A stretch of DNA of 64,000 nucleotides from Streptomyces sp. NBC_00510 (GCA_036013505.1 CP107851.1:2852001-2916000); one strand, 5' to 3'; positions 37,640-45,605 are shown, numbered from the stretch's first letter. Notes: generated from the sequence alone by a model not told the origin. Numbers and translations are program-made.

Positions 37640-38629
37640 GTGAACGCGCCCGCCCTCCGCCAGCTCCGCGCCGCCCTGGAACGTGCCCTCGCCGACCCGC
37701 ACATCGCCACGTCCCGTTCCCGGGAGGATCGGCTGAGGAAGGCCACCGCCGTGCTGGAACGGGCGGCGGCCGACGTACCGTCGCAGGCGCTGCGCAGCCT
37801 CGACGACCTGTTCGACGACGCCGTCCTCGGCCACCCCGGCCGGCCCGAGACCGTGCTCGGCCGCATCGCGGCCGGCCGGTACCGCACCCGGGCCGGGCAG
37901 CTGGGCAGGGAGCTCACCCCCGCGAGCCAGCGCGACATCATGGACGGCATCGCCGACCTCAACCGGGCCGCCGGGCGCCCCGCGTTCGGCTGGCAGGCCC
38001 GCGGGATGCGCCCGTGGTCCAAGCACACCAAGGAGCCCCTGGACTTCACCGGGCACATCGTGCTGCGCCGGGCGCTGAGCACCCCCGTGGAGCCGCGCCG
38101 CGAGCCGTACCGGTTGCGGCTGCTGGCGGCGCTGGAGGTGCTGTGGGCGACGGCGGTGCCCCGCGAGGGCCTGGTGGCCGCCGACGTCACCGACCTGTCC
38201 GCGCAGGAGTCCCGCATCCGGCTCACCGTGAACCTGCCCGGCCGGACCGCCGCGACCCGGCAGGAGTTCACGCTTCCCCGGTCGGCCCGGGCCGCGCTGC
38301 GGCTCTGGCTGCCGGTGCGCCGGGAGGTCGTCGCCTTGCACCTGGACGCCGGACCCGACCACCCCGCCAACCAGGCCCTGTTCGTCACCCTGCGGCACAC
38401 CGTGGCCGAACCGGCCTCGGGCGCCGCCCGGATGGTGCCGCCCGGCATCCGCATCACCGGGAACGGTCTGGAGACCGACTACAGCAAGTGGGCCCGCAGG
38501 CTCAACGGCGACCACGCCGGCCAGAAGGGCTGGCCGGTGCCGACGGACCTCTACACCGTCGCCCGCGGCGGCGCCGTCCGGCGCGAGGCCCAGGGCCGCT
38601 CCCAGGGCCGCGGCCCGGCGGCCCGCTAG
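37640..38629 (+). CDS. unknown protein with a tyrosine-recombinase-like region
   Basis: 329 residues, not recognised with confidence. Residues 150-250 (LRLLAALEVLWATAVPREGLVAADVTDL, LTVNLPGRTAATRQEFTLPRSARAALRLWLPVRREVV, NQALFVTLRHT, each a fragment) follow the order of a phage-integrase catalytic core with the first Arg in VPREGL. The distal H-x-x-R and Tyr nucleophile are not evident, so it is probably not an active recombinase. GTG start; a TACCCT -10-like box ends 6 bases before it, so the mRNA may be leaderless. No attachment repeats seen nearby. Confidence 0.6.
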   Translation: MNAPALRQLRAALERALADPHIATSRSREDRLRKATAVLERAAADVPSQALRSLDDLFDDAVLGHPGRPETVLGRIAAGRYRTRAGQLGRELTPASQRDIMDGIADLNRAAGRPAFGWQARGMRPWSKHTKEPLDFTGHIVLRRALSTPVEPRREPYRLRLLAALEVLWATAVPREGLVAADVTDLSAQESRIRLTVNLPGRTAATRQEFTLPRSARAALRLWLPVRREVVALHLDAGPDHPANQALFVTLRHTVAEPASGAARMVPPGIRITGNGLETDYSKWARRLNGDHAGQKGWPVPTDLYTVARGGAVRREAQGRSQGRGPAAR

Positions 38630-38641
38630 ACCGGGCACGAG

Positions 38642-38677
38642 CGGCCGGGGCGCAAGCGACGGCCGGGGCGCAAGCGG
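38642..38677. repeat. two 18-bp tandem repeats
   Basis: CGGCCGGGGCGCAAGCG(A/G) occurs twice head to tail (38642-38659 and 38660-38677, 17 of 18 identical) just downstream of the previous gene. Short and non-coding. Confidence 0.7.
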
Positions 38678-38694
38678 CCCGGGCACGGCGAACA

Positions 38695-38726
38695 CCGGGC
38701 CCCGCCCCGGGCAGGGCGGGGCCCGG
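38695..38726. terminator. hairpin between convergent genes
   Basis: 13-bp perfect stem CCGGGCCCCGCCC (38695-38707) / GGGCGGGGCCCGG (38714-38726), 6-base loop, between the unknown gene and the convergent deaminase gene. Confidence 0.75.
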
Positions 38727-38781
38727 CACCGGCCGGGGGGCCGTCCCTCCCCCGGCCGGGGTCAGCGCAAGACCGCGGCGG

Positions 38782-40167
38782 TCAGCTCGCCAGGCCCGCG
38801 ATCCGCGCGAGCCGCCGGGCCTCGTCACGGGTGGCGCGCGCGATGGCCCCCTCGTCGGCGGTGACGAGACGGCCGTCCTCCACCACCGGCCGGCCGTTCA
38901 CCAGGGAGAGGGTGACGGGGGCCGCCGCGCCGAGGACCAGCGCGGTGACCGGGTCGGCGATCGAGGAGTGGGCGAGGGTGTCCATCCGCCACAGGACGAG
39001 GTCGGCGAGTTTGCCCGGCTCCAGGGAACCGATCTCCGCGGCCCGGCCGAGCACCTGGGCGCCGCCGTACGTACCCAGCCGCAGGGCCTGGCGGGCGGTC
39101 AGCGCGGCCTCGCGGTGGGCGCCGAGGCGGTTGATGAGCAGCGCGTTGCGCAACTCGGTGTGCAGCTCGCCCGATTCGTTGGACGCGGTGCCGTCCACGC
39201 CGAGGCCGACCGGGACGCCGGCGGCGAGCATGTCGGGGACGCGGGCGATGCCGGCGGCCAGGCGGGCGTTGGAGGACGGGCAGTGGGCGACACCGGTCCG
39301 CGTGCGGGCGAAGGCGGCGATGTCGGAGTCGCCCATGTGGACGCAGTGCGCCATCCACACGTCCTCGCCGAGCCAGCCGGTGGACTCGAAGTAGTCCGTC
39401 GGCCCCATGCCGAACAGCTCCTTGCAGAACTGCTCCTCCTCCACCGTCTCGCTGCCGTGGGTGTGCAGCCGCACGCCCTTGCGCCGGGCGAGTCCGGCGC
39501 CCTGGCGCAGCAGTTCGGTGGAGACCGAGAACGGCGAGCAGGGCGCGACGGCGATCCGCGTCATGGCGTCGGGGGAGGCGTCGTGGTGCCGGTCGATCGT
39601 CTCCTCGGTGGCGGCGAGTGCCTCGTCGAGGGTCTCGACGGCGAAGTCCGGGGGCAGGCCGCCGTCGGACTCGCCGCGGTCCATCGAGCCGCGGGCGAGG
39701 GTGAAGCGCACACCCATGTCCGAGGCGGCCCTGATGATGGAGCCGGACAGGTCGCCGGTGCCGCGCGGGAAGACGTAGTGGTGGTCCATGGCGGTGGTGA
39801 CCCCGCCGCGGGCCATCATCGCCAGGGAGCCCTGGGCGGCGGCGTGGGTCATCCGCTCGTCGATGCGGGCCCAGACGGGGTAGAGGGCGACGAGCCAGTC
39901 GAAGAGGTTGTGGTCGGTGGCCAGGCCCCGGGTGAGCCACTGGTAGAAGTGGTGGTGGGTGTTGACCAGGCCGGGGGTGAGCAGGTGGCCGGTGCCGTCC
40001 ACCCTCCGTACGACGCCGTCGAGTGCGGCGGGGGCGGGGCCCGCGCCGACGGACTCGATGCGGTTGCCGGCGACGACGACGTGGCCGGCCGGGTGCTCGG
40101 TGCCGTGCGCGTCGACGGTGGCGACGGCGCAGTTCTCGATGACGATGCGCTCTGCTGGGGCGGTCAT
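38782..40167 (-). CDS. 8-oxoguanine deaminase (guanine deaminase-type amidohydrolase)
   Basis: 461 residues, metal-dependent hydrolase: GLVNTHHHFYQWLTRGL with the two metal histidines, HTHGSETVEEE, WMAHCVHMGDSDIAAFARTRTGVAHCPSSNARLAAG, and GVDGTASNES. The FYQWLTRG and CPSSNARL motifs mark the group annotated as 8-oxoguanine deaminase (product urate), close to guanine deaminase. Last gene of the urate operon, 11 bases after uricase, so it would feed urate into the enzymes before it. Chain is cytoplasmic. Confidence 0.85.
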   Translation of the reverse strand: MTAPAERIVIENCAVATVDAHGTEHPAGHVVVAGNRIESVGAGPAPAALDGVVRRVDGTGHLLTPGLVNTHHHFYQWLTRGLATDHNLFDWLVALYPVWARIDERMTHAAAQGSLAMMARGGVTTAMDHHYVFPRGTGDLSGSIIRAASDMGVRFTLARGSMDRGESDGGLPPDFAVETLDEALAATEETIDRHHDASPDAMTRIAVAPCSPFSVSTELLRQGAGLARRKGVRLHTHGSETVEEEQFCKELFGMGPTDYFESTGWLGEDVWMAHCVHMGDSDIAAFARTRTGVAHCPSSNARLAAGIARVPDMLAAGVPVGLGVDGTASNESGELHTELRNALLINRLGAHREAALTARQALRLGTYGGAQVLGRAAEIGSLEPGKLADLVLWRMDTLAHSSIADPVTALVLGAAAPVTLSLVNGRPVVEDGRLVTADEGAIARATRDEARRLARIAGLAS

Positions 40168-40178
40168 GGCGGGGCCTC

Positions 40179-41066
40179 TCAGTCCGTCACCGGGATGCGG
40201 GGCTCGGCGCCGTCGCGCAGGACCGTGCCCTCGATGAGGCCGTAGGGGCGGTCGGCCGCGAGGTACACCGCGCTGTCGGGGGTGTCGTTCTTCAGGCCGA
40301 ACGGCTCGAGGTCGACGAGGAAGTGGTGCTTGTTGGGGAGCGAGAGCCGCACCTCGTCGATCTCGGGGCGGTGCTCGACGACCCGGTCGCCCATCGCGTA
40401 CAGCGTCTGCTGCAGGGAGAGCGAGTAGGTGCCGGCGAAGGCGTCGAGGAGGTGGCGGCGGACCTCGGCCCAGGACTCCTCCCAGGGCGGGACGGGGTCC
40501 TCGTCGCGGGTCCAGCTGAACCGCCAGCGGGCGCTGACCTCGGTGGCGAGGACGCGGTCACGGGTCTCCGGCAGCGTGGTGTAGCGGTCCTTGACGAAGC
40601 CCCAGAACTCGGAGTCGGTGGTGTTCATGACCACGAGGTCCTTCAGGCCGGAGACGACCTGCCACCGCCCGCCGTCGAAGGTGACCTCGGTGGTGCGGGT
40701 CTCGCGGCCGCCGCGGACGAAGGAGTGCTCCTGCGTGATCCGCTCCCAGGCGTACTCCTCGATGCGGATCCTGGCCCGCTCGATGGACCCCTGGCTCGTG
40801 ACGAAGTGCCGGGCGAGGTGGATGCCGAACTGCTCGGGGGAGTCGATGCCGTACTGCTTGGCGAAGGCGAAGACGGTGTTCTTGGTGGTGTCGGTGGGCA
40901 GTACGGCGGCGTTGCTGCCGGAAGTGTGGACGTCGTCCATGGCGCCGGAGAGGGCGACCGAGACGTTGAGGTCCCTGACGTGGTGGGTCCCGCCGTCGCG
41001 GGTGACGCGGACGACGCGGGTCTCCGCCTTGCCGTACTGGTTCTGGCCGAGTCGGGTGGGCGACAT
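40179..41066 (-). CDS. urate oxidase
   Basis: 295 residues, cofactor-free uricase with two T-fold halves. N-terminal GQNQYGKAETRVVRV supplies the catalytic Lys, AVLPTDTTKNTVFAFAK the catalytic Thr, and the second half has SEFWGFVKDRYTTLPET and NKHHFLVDLEPFGL. Oxidises urate to 5-hydroxyisourate. Starts 7 bases after the HIU hydrolase gene. No C-terminal peroxisome-like signal, as expected for bacteria. Confidence 0.95.
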   Translation of the reverse strand: MSPTRLGQNQYGKAETRVVRVTRDGGTHHVRDLNVSVALSGAMDDVHTSGSNAAVLPTDTTKNTVFAFAKQYGIDSPEQFGIHLARHFVTSQGSIERARIRIEEYAWERITQEHSFVRGGRETRTTEVTFDGGRWQVVSGLKDLVVMNTTDSEFWGFVKDRYTTLPETRDRVLATEVSARWRFSWTRDEDPVPPWEESWAEVRRHLLDAFAGTYSLSLQQTLYAMGDRVVEHRPEIDEVRLSLPNKHHFLVDLEPFGLKNDTPDSAVYLAADRPYGLIEGTVLRDGAEPRIPVTD

Positions 41067-41073
41067 GTCGGTG

Positions 41074-41466
41074 CTAGCTCCCTCGGTATACGGAGTAGCC
41101 GAACGGGTTGAGCAGCAGCGGTACGTGGTAGTGCTCGCCCGGCTCGACGGCGAAGACGATCGCCACCTCCGGGAAGAAGGCTCCGCTGTCCCTCGTGCGG
41201 GGGGCGTCCTGCTGGTCCTCGGCTCGACTGCGGTGGGCGGTGCTCTGACGGGAGAGGTAGGGCTCGGTGGCGAACTCCAGCCGTACGTGGCTCGTGCCCT
41301 CCGGCGGGTCGGGCAGGTCCTTGCAGCGGCCGTCGGCGTCGGTCGCCGAGGCGCCGTGCGGCACCCAGGGGGCCCCGCTCCCGGTGCGCACCGACAGGGC
41401 GACGGCGACGCCCCGCGCGGGGCGTCCGGCGCTGGTGTCCAGGACGTGCGTGGAGACGGAGGTCAT
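41074..41466 (-). CDS. 5-hydroxyisourate hydrolase (transthyretin-related)
   Basis: 130 residues with the transthyretin-related signature: STHVLDTSAGRPA at the start (active His) and the C-terminal YRGS. HYHVPLLLNPFGYSVYRGS is diagnostic of HIU hydrolases rather than true transthyretins. Hydrolyses 5-hydroxyisourate to OHCU. Its ATG overlaps the OHCU decarboxylase stop by 4 bases, tying the two enzymes together in translation. Confidence 0.95.
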   Translation of the reverse strand: MTSVSTHVLDTSAGRPARGVAVALSVRTGSGAPWVPHGASATDADGRCKDLPDPPEGTSHVRLEFATEPYLSRQSTAHRSRAEDQQDAPRTRDSGAFFPEVAIVFAVEPGEHYHVPLLLNPFGYSVYRGS

Positions 41467-41975
41467 GAGGGGTCCTCTGGGGCGGTCTCGACGAGCCGGG
41501 TGAGCCTGATGCGGTTGATCTTCCCCAGTTCGGTGCGGACGATCTCGCGCTCGGTGCCGGTGTCATTGCCGATGCGTTCCTCGAGCGCGGCCAGCATCTG
41601 GTCCCCGGTCCTGCCGGTGGCGCAGATGAGGAAGACGTGGCCGTGCCGCTCCTGGTAGGCGAGGTTCAGTGCGAGCAGTTCCTCGCGCTCGGAGTCCCGC
41701 ACCCCGCCCTGTTCGCGGGCGGAGACCGGGTCGCCCGGCCGGGGGCGGCCGATCGGAGGATGTCCCGCCATCGCCTCGGCCAGGTCACCGGCGGTGAGGC
41801 CGGCCGTCGCGGTGTCGGAGGCGGCGAGCAGCGCGTCGAGGGTGCCGTACGGGCGGGCCGCCATGACGGCGGCACCCCAGGAGCGGCTCGCGCAGACCTC
41901 GTGCAGCAGCGCGACCGCCTCCGGTCCGCCGGCGGCGTTGAGCCGGGCCAGGCCCGGGGATGGGCTGGAAGTCAC
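41463..41975 (-). CDS. OHCU decarboxylase
   Basis: 170 residues, UraD/PucL N-domain family: AGHPPIGRPRPGDPVSAREQ contains the active His, LLALNLAYQERHGHVFLICATGRT and ELGKINRIRLTRLV are the other conserved blocks. Decarboxylates OHCU to S-allantoin. First gene of the urate operon. GTG 41975 has no ribosome site; the -10 box TAGCGT ends 6 bases upstream, so the transcript is probably leaderless. Confidence 0.93.
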   Translation of the reverse strand: MTSSPSPGLARLNAAGGPEAVALLHEVCASRSWGAAVMAARPYGTLDALLAASDTATAGLTAGDLAEAMAGHPPIGRPRPGDPVSAREQGGVRDSEREELLALNLAYQERHGHVFLICATGRTGDQMLAALEERIGNDTGTEREIVRTELGKINRIRLTRLVETAPEDPS

Positions 41976-41981
41976 AACGGC

Positions 41982-42023
41982 ACGCTAGGAGCCCCCACCA
42001 CGTGACGTCAACAGTTTGTTGAA
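41982..42023 (-). promoter_or_regulatory. leaderless promoter and motif A operator of the urate operon
   Basis: On the minus strand: operator TTCAACAAACTGTTGAC (42023-42007), -35 TTGACG (42011-42006) inside its right half, 18-base spacer, -10 TAGCGT (41987-41982), then GTG at 41975. A protein on the dyad would block the -35, so repression is likely. Confidence 0.7.
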
Positions 42024-42063
42024 AAATGGCGCCGATGACGCCCGGACGGACGCCTCGGGACGG

Positions 42064-42444
42064 CTAGCGGCCTTCCTTCGCCGCGTTCTCCCTGTTGAGG
42101 TAGTTGTAGACGGTGAAGCGGCTCACGCCGAGCGCCGACGCGACCGTCTCCACCCCGTGCCGCACCGAGAAGGCGCCGCGCTCCTCCAGGATGCGGACGA
42201 CCGTCTGCTTCTCCTTGCGCCCGAGCTCGGACAGCGTCTTGCCGTGCCGGCGCTCGAGGTCGGCCAGGATGTGGTCGAGCGAGTCCGCGAGGTGCGGCAG
42301 CCGTACGGCGACCACCTCCGCGCCCTCCCAGCTGAGCACGACGTCGTCACCGCGCGCCTCGCCCGGGGGTACCAGTTCGGCGCCCATGGCGTCGGCGAGC
42401 GGCTTGATCGCCGCGCTGAACGGATGCTCGACCGGCCCGGTCAC
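42064..42444 (-). CDS. YheO-like small helix-turn-helix regulator
   Basis: 126 residues. C-terminal HTH resembles the YheO/DauR type (KTLSELGRKEKQTVVRILEERGAFSVRHGVETVASALGVSRFTVYNYLNRE in fragments, residues 75-122); the N-terminal half lacks a full PAS-type YheO domain. Lies just upstream of the urate operon on the same strand, 88 bp away, with motif A in the gap. A regulator of urate genes is a reasonable inference. Overlaps the upstream small gene by 4 bases. Confidence 0.72.
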   Translation of the reverse strand: MTGPVEHPFSAAIKPLADAMGAELVPPGEARGDDVVLSWEGAEVVAVRLPHLADSLDHILADLERRHGKTLSELGRKEKQTVVRILEERGAFSVRHGVETVASALGVSRFTVYNYLNRENAAKEGR

Positions 42445-42698
42445 CGGTCCGCCTCCCCCACGACGTTGACCTGCAGCGACACCCGGGTCGCACCGGCTTC
42501 CAGGGTGCGCCGCAGCAGATCGCCGACCACGGCGACCACCTGCTCGGTACCACCCTCGGCCGAGTTGCCGAAGGGCCCGACGTCGACGGCGTCCAGCCCG
42601 GCCGCCTCCAGGACCTCACGCCCCACCACGGCGTGCCGCGGGGGCTCGTCCAGGTCGAACGGCTCGGTGGTGAATTCGAGTTTCAGGCGCACGCCCAC
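42441..42698 (-). CDS. small protein resembling thiamine-binding (MTH1187/YkoF) family
   Basis: 85 residues. EAAGLDAVDVGPFGNSAEGG, QVVAVVGDLLRRTLEAGATRVSLQVNVV follows the DUF77/MTH1187 pattern (GPMGT-like loop, then GA-RV and a terminal strand). Known members bind thiamine or related pyrimidines; ligand here is uncertain. ATGA overlap with the YheO-like gene suggests the pair works together, perhaps sensing a heterocycle from purine breakdown, which is speculation. Confidence 0.55.
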   Translation of the reverse strand: MGVRLKLEFTTEPFDLDEPPRHAVVGREVLEAAGLDAVDVGPFGNSAEGGTEQVVAVVGDLLRRTLEAGATRVSLQVNVVGEADR

Positions 42699-42734
42699 AA
42701 CCTAGCTGGTCAGGGGCTTTCCGGGACATCCCTC

Positions 42735-42799
42735 TTGACAGCCGCCCGCCGGCTCGTGGAGTCTTCCGTTAAGTAGAAACTAGTTTCCGTAATACGGAA
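42735..42799 (+). promoter_or_regulatory. hydroxypyruvate isomerase promoter with tandem motif B operators
   Basis: -35 TTGACA (42735-42740), 18-base spacer, weak -10 GAGTCT (42759-42764). Motif B copies TTCCGTTAAGTAGAA (42764-42778) and the perfect dyad TTCCGTAATACGGAA (42785-42799), centres 21 bp apart, fill the space between -10 and ribosome site. Confidence 0.7.
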
Positions 42800-42810
42800 G
42801 GGCGCATGTG

Positions 42811-43641
42811 ATGGGCTTCGACTCCACGCGCTTCGATGTGAACCTCTCGATCCTCTTCACCGAACTCCCGCTCCTGGAGCGCCCCGCGGCGGCCGCCGCG
42901 GCCGGCTTCTCCGCGGTCGAGCTGTGGTGGCCGTGGACCCGTATGCCGACCCCTCCGCAGGCCGAACTCGACGCCCTGCGCGGCGCGCTGGAGGAGGCCG
43001 GCACCCAGCTGGTGGGGCTGAACTTCTACGCGGGCGAACTGCCCGGCCCCGACCGCGGCGCCCTGTCCGTGCCGGGCGAGGAGTCCGCGCGTTTCCGCGC
43101 CAACATCGACGTCGCCGCCGACTTCGCCCGCTCGGTGGGCTGTACGGCGCTGAACGCGCTGTACGGCAACCGGGTGGACGGCGTGAGTCCCGAGGCGCAG
43201 GACGAGCTCGCCCTGGAGAACCTGGTCCGGGCCGCGCACGCGGCCGACCGGGTCGGCGCGGTGCTGCTGGTCGAGGCCCTCAACAAGCCCGAGTCGCCGC
43301 GCTATCCGCTGGTGAGCGCGGCCGCCGCGGTAGAAGTGGTCGACAAGGTCAACGCCGAGACCGGCCTGGGCAACGCCAGGTTCCTGCTGGACCTGTACCA
43401 CCTGTCGATGAACGGCGAGGACCTGCCCGCGGTCATCGACGCCTACGCGGACCGCACCGGCCACGTCCAGATCGCCGACGACCCCGGCCGCGGCGCGCCC
43501 GGCACGGGCTCCCTGCCGCTGTCCGCCCTCCTGGACCGGCTGCGCGACCGGGGCTACGACGGCTGGGTGGGGCTGGAGTACAAGCCGGGCCCGCGGGGCA
43601 GCGCCGCCTCCTTCGACTGGCTCGCCGACGCCGACAAGTAA
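42811..43641 (+). CDS. hyi: hydroxypyruvate isomerase
   Basis: 276 residues, xylose-isomerase-like TIM barrel of the Hyi family: RFDVNLSILFTELPLLERPAAAAAAGFSAVELWWPW pattern, EALNKPE (metal Glu), FLLDLYHLSMNGEDLP, HVQIADDPGRGAPGTG, and VGLEYKP. Interconverts hydroxypyruvate and tartronate semialdehyde. ATG 42811 (GTG 42808 also possible) with GGAAGGG upstream. Sixteen bases before glxR; the two are one operon. Confidence 0.93.
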   Translation: MGFDSTRFDVNLSILFTELPLLERPAAAAAAGFSAVELWWPWTRMPTPPQAELDALRGALEEAGTQLVGLNFYAGELPGPDRGALSVPGEESARFRANIDVAADFARSVGCTALNALYGNRVDGVSPEAQDELALENLVRAAHAADRVGAVLLVEALNKPESPRYPLVSAAAAVEVVDKVNAETGLGNARFLLDLYHLSMNGEDLPAVIDAYADRTGHVQIADDPGRGAPGTGSLPLSALLDRLRDRGYDGWVGLEYKPGPRGSAASFDWLADADK

Positions 43642-43656
43642 TCCGGAGAGGACATC

Positions 43657-44556
43657 ATGACCACCACACTTCCCGCGATCGCGTGGATCGGCCTCGGCAT
43701 CATGGGCTCCCCGATGTCGGAGAACCTCATCAAGGCCGGGTACTCCGTCACCGGTCACACCCTGGAGCAGGACAAGCTCGACCGCCTGGCCGCGGCCGGC
43801 GGCACGCCCGCCGCCTCGGTCGCGGAGGCGGTGAAGGACGCCGACGTGGTCGTCACCATGGTCCCCGCCTCCCCCCAGGTGGAGGCCGTCGCCTACGGCG
43901 AGGACGGCATCCTGGCGAACGCCCGGCCGGGCGCGCTCCTGATCGACATGTCGTCGATCACCCCGCAGACCTCCGTCGACCTGGCGAAGGCCGCGGCCGA
44001 AAGGCACATCCGGGTCCTGGACGCCCCCGTCTCCGGAGGCGAGGCGGGAGCCGTCGAGGCGGTGCTGTCGATCATGGTCGGCGGCGCGCGGGCCGACTTC
44101 GACGAGGCGCGGCCCCTCTTCGACGCCCTCGGCAAGACCGTCGTCCTGTGCGGTCCGCACGGCGCCGGCCAGACCGTCAAGGCGGCCAACCAGCTGATCG
44201 TCGCGGTGAACATCCAGGCGTGCGCGGAGGCCGTGGTCTTCCTGGAGAAGTCCGGGGTCGACCTCACCGCGGCCCTGGAGGTGCTGGGCGGCGGCCTCGC
44301 CGGATCCACGGTGCTGACCCGCAAGAAGCGCAACTTCCTCGACCGCGCGTACGCCCCGGGCTTCCGCATCGACCTGCACCACAAGGACATGGGCATCGTC
44401 ACCGACGCCGCCAGGAACGTCGGCGCCGCCCTGCCCGTCGGCTCGGTCGTGGCGAACCTCGTCGCCTCCCTGCGGGCCCAGGGCGACGGCGGCCTGGACC
44501 ACTCCGCCCTGCTGCGCGGCGTGGAGCGCCTTTCCGGCCTCCCGGTCACCGACTGA
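43657..44556 (+). CDS. glxR: 2-hydroxy-3-oxopropionate (tartronate semialdehyde) reductase
   Basis: 299 residues, beta-hydroxyacid dehydrogenase. GLGIMGSPMSENLIKAGYSV for NAD(P), DAPVSGGEAGAVEA substrate motif, catalytic lysine in GQTVKAANQ, and DLHHKDMGIV. GxGIMG and NQLIVAVNI are typical of GarR/GlxR. Reduces tartronate semialdehyde from the carboligase to D-glycerate. GGAGAGG upstream of ATG. Ends the hyi-glxR operon, followed by the triple hairpin block. Confidence 0.93.
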   Translation: MTTTLPAIAWIGLGIMGSPMSENLIKAGYSVTGHTLEQDKLDRLAAAGGTPAASVAEAVKDADVVVTMVPASPQVEAVAYGEDGILANARPGALLIDMSSITPQTSVDLAKAAAERHIRVLDAPVSGGEAGAVEAVLSIMVGGARADFDEARPLFDALGKTVVLCGPHGAGQTVKAANQLIVAVNIQACAEAVVFLEKSGVDLTAALEVLGGGLAGSTVLTRKKRNFLDRAYAPGFRIDLHHKDMGIVTDAARNVGAALPVGSVVANLVASLRAQGDGGLDHSALLRGVERLSGLPVTD

Positions 44557-44564
44557 CCCCCGAC

Positions 44565-44624
44565 TTCCGGGCGGCGGCGCCCCGACCTGTCCTGTCGCGC
44601 CCGATGGGGCGCCGCCGCCCGGAA
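44565..44624. terminator. 19-bp perfect hairpin after glxR
   Basis: Arms 44565-44583 and 44606-44624 are exact reverse complements (begin TTCCGGGCGG, end CCGCCCGGAA) with a 22-base loop, 8 bases past the glxR stop. First of three adjacent hairpins. Confidence 0.8.
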
Positions 44625-44632
44625 CCACGAAC

Positions 44633-44740
44633 GTCCGCGCCGCCGAGAACTTCTGAGGGGTAGGTCGAGGCGGCGCGGACCGGTCCCCGCCCGGGGACCC
44701 GTTCCGCGGCCGGGCCGGACGCGGAACGGGTCCCCGGGCG
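44633..44740. repeat. two further perfect inverted repeats
   Basis: Arms 44633-44644 / 44669-44680 (12 bp, GTCCGCGCCGCC and its complement, 24-base loop) and arms 44688-44708 / 44720-44740 (21 bp, 11-base loop). Together with 44565-44624 they pack three perfect stems into 176 bp. The 44557-44876 gap holds no gene. Confidence 0.8.
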
Positions 44741-44876
44741 GCTTCGTGCACCGGCGCGACCGGGACGGCAAGACGGGTGCGCGACGGGCTCCCCGTGCGG
44801 GACCATGGACGGCAGGACCGTCCCGGCGAGCACCCCTGCACCGCCGCACCGCCGCACCGCCCAGGAGTCGCGAACC

Positions 44877-45605
44877 ATGGCAGAGAGCGTGCCCGTGCGC
44901 TGTCCGGCCTGCCGCCGGGAGCACGCCTACACCTCACCCACCTTCCCCTGCGCCTGCGGCACACCGCTGGCCCTGCCGATCCTGCGCGGCGGCGTCCCGC
45001 TGCAGATCCGCCACCGGTCCTGGGACGACTCCTGGGTGGCCATGCGCTGCCCGGACTGCGGCCGCGACGAGCAGTGGCCGCAGCCCGAACTCGGCTGCGA
45101 CTGCGGGGCGGTGGTCCGGCTCCCGGTGGACACCCGGGCCCTGCGGATGCCCGAGCGGCGCCCCGTCCCCCCGGTGCGGCAGGCCGGCCCCGGGCCCGTG
45201 GCGCCCGCGCCGCGGCCGCCGTTCCGGCCGGTGACCATCCGAACCGCGCGGGACGCGGTCACCGCCGCCGCGCAGTACCTGAAGTGGCTCGGCTTCGCGG
45301 GCGTACGCACCGCGGAGGACCGCTCGGCCAACGGCATCGACCTGCGCGGCGAGGGTGTCGTGGCCCAGGTCGACCCGACGACGCGGCCGACACCGCTGCG
45401 GGAGGTCGAGACCCTCTGGCTCAACTGCCTCAACGAGGACTCCACCGGCGCCTTCTTCTCCCTGGCGGGCTACGCCCATGACGCACGGCTGCGCGCGGAC
45501 CGGCTGGGGGTGCCGCTCTTCGTCATGGACCTCACCGGCACGCCGCAGCCGGTCAACGACGCCGCCGACGTCCTGATCAGGACCGGCCCGCACGCCACGC
45601 CCTGA
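44877..45605 (+). CDS. zinc-ribbon protein with Mrr-like (restriction endonuclease fold) domain
   Basis: 242 residues. Two zinc-ribbon-like Cys clusters (CPAC...CAC at 9-27; CPDC...CDC at 58-76), a Pro-rich linker (92-118), then a C-terminal PD-(D/E)xK-like domain: AAAQYLKWLGFAGVRTAEDRSANGIDLRGEGVVAQVDP. The Asp of GIDLRG is kept, but the usual catalytic QVK lysine is replaced (QVD166), so nuclease activity is doubtful. AGGAGTCG upstream of ATG. Function unknown; could be a DNA-binding or regulatory relic of the fold. Confidence 0.65.
   Translation: MAESVPVRCPACRREHAYTSPTFPCACGTPLALPILRGGVPLQIRHRSWDDSWVAMRCPDCGRDEQWPQPELGCDCGAVVRLPVDTRALRMPERRPVPPVRQAGPGPVAPAPRPPFRPVTIRTARDAVTAAAQYLKWLGFAGVRTAEDRSANGIDLRGEGVVAQVDPTTRPTPLREVETLWLNCLNEDSTGAFFSLAGYAHDARLRADRLGVPLFVMDLTGTPQPVNDAADVLIRTGPHATP

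Noticed and set aside
37640..38726. An integrated mobile element around the integrase-like protein
   Set aside because: No direct flanking repeats, tRNA gene, excisionase, replication gene or phage gene nearby, and the catalytic residues look incomplete. The 18-bp tandem repeat is adjacent copies, not separated att sites.
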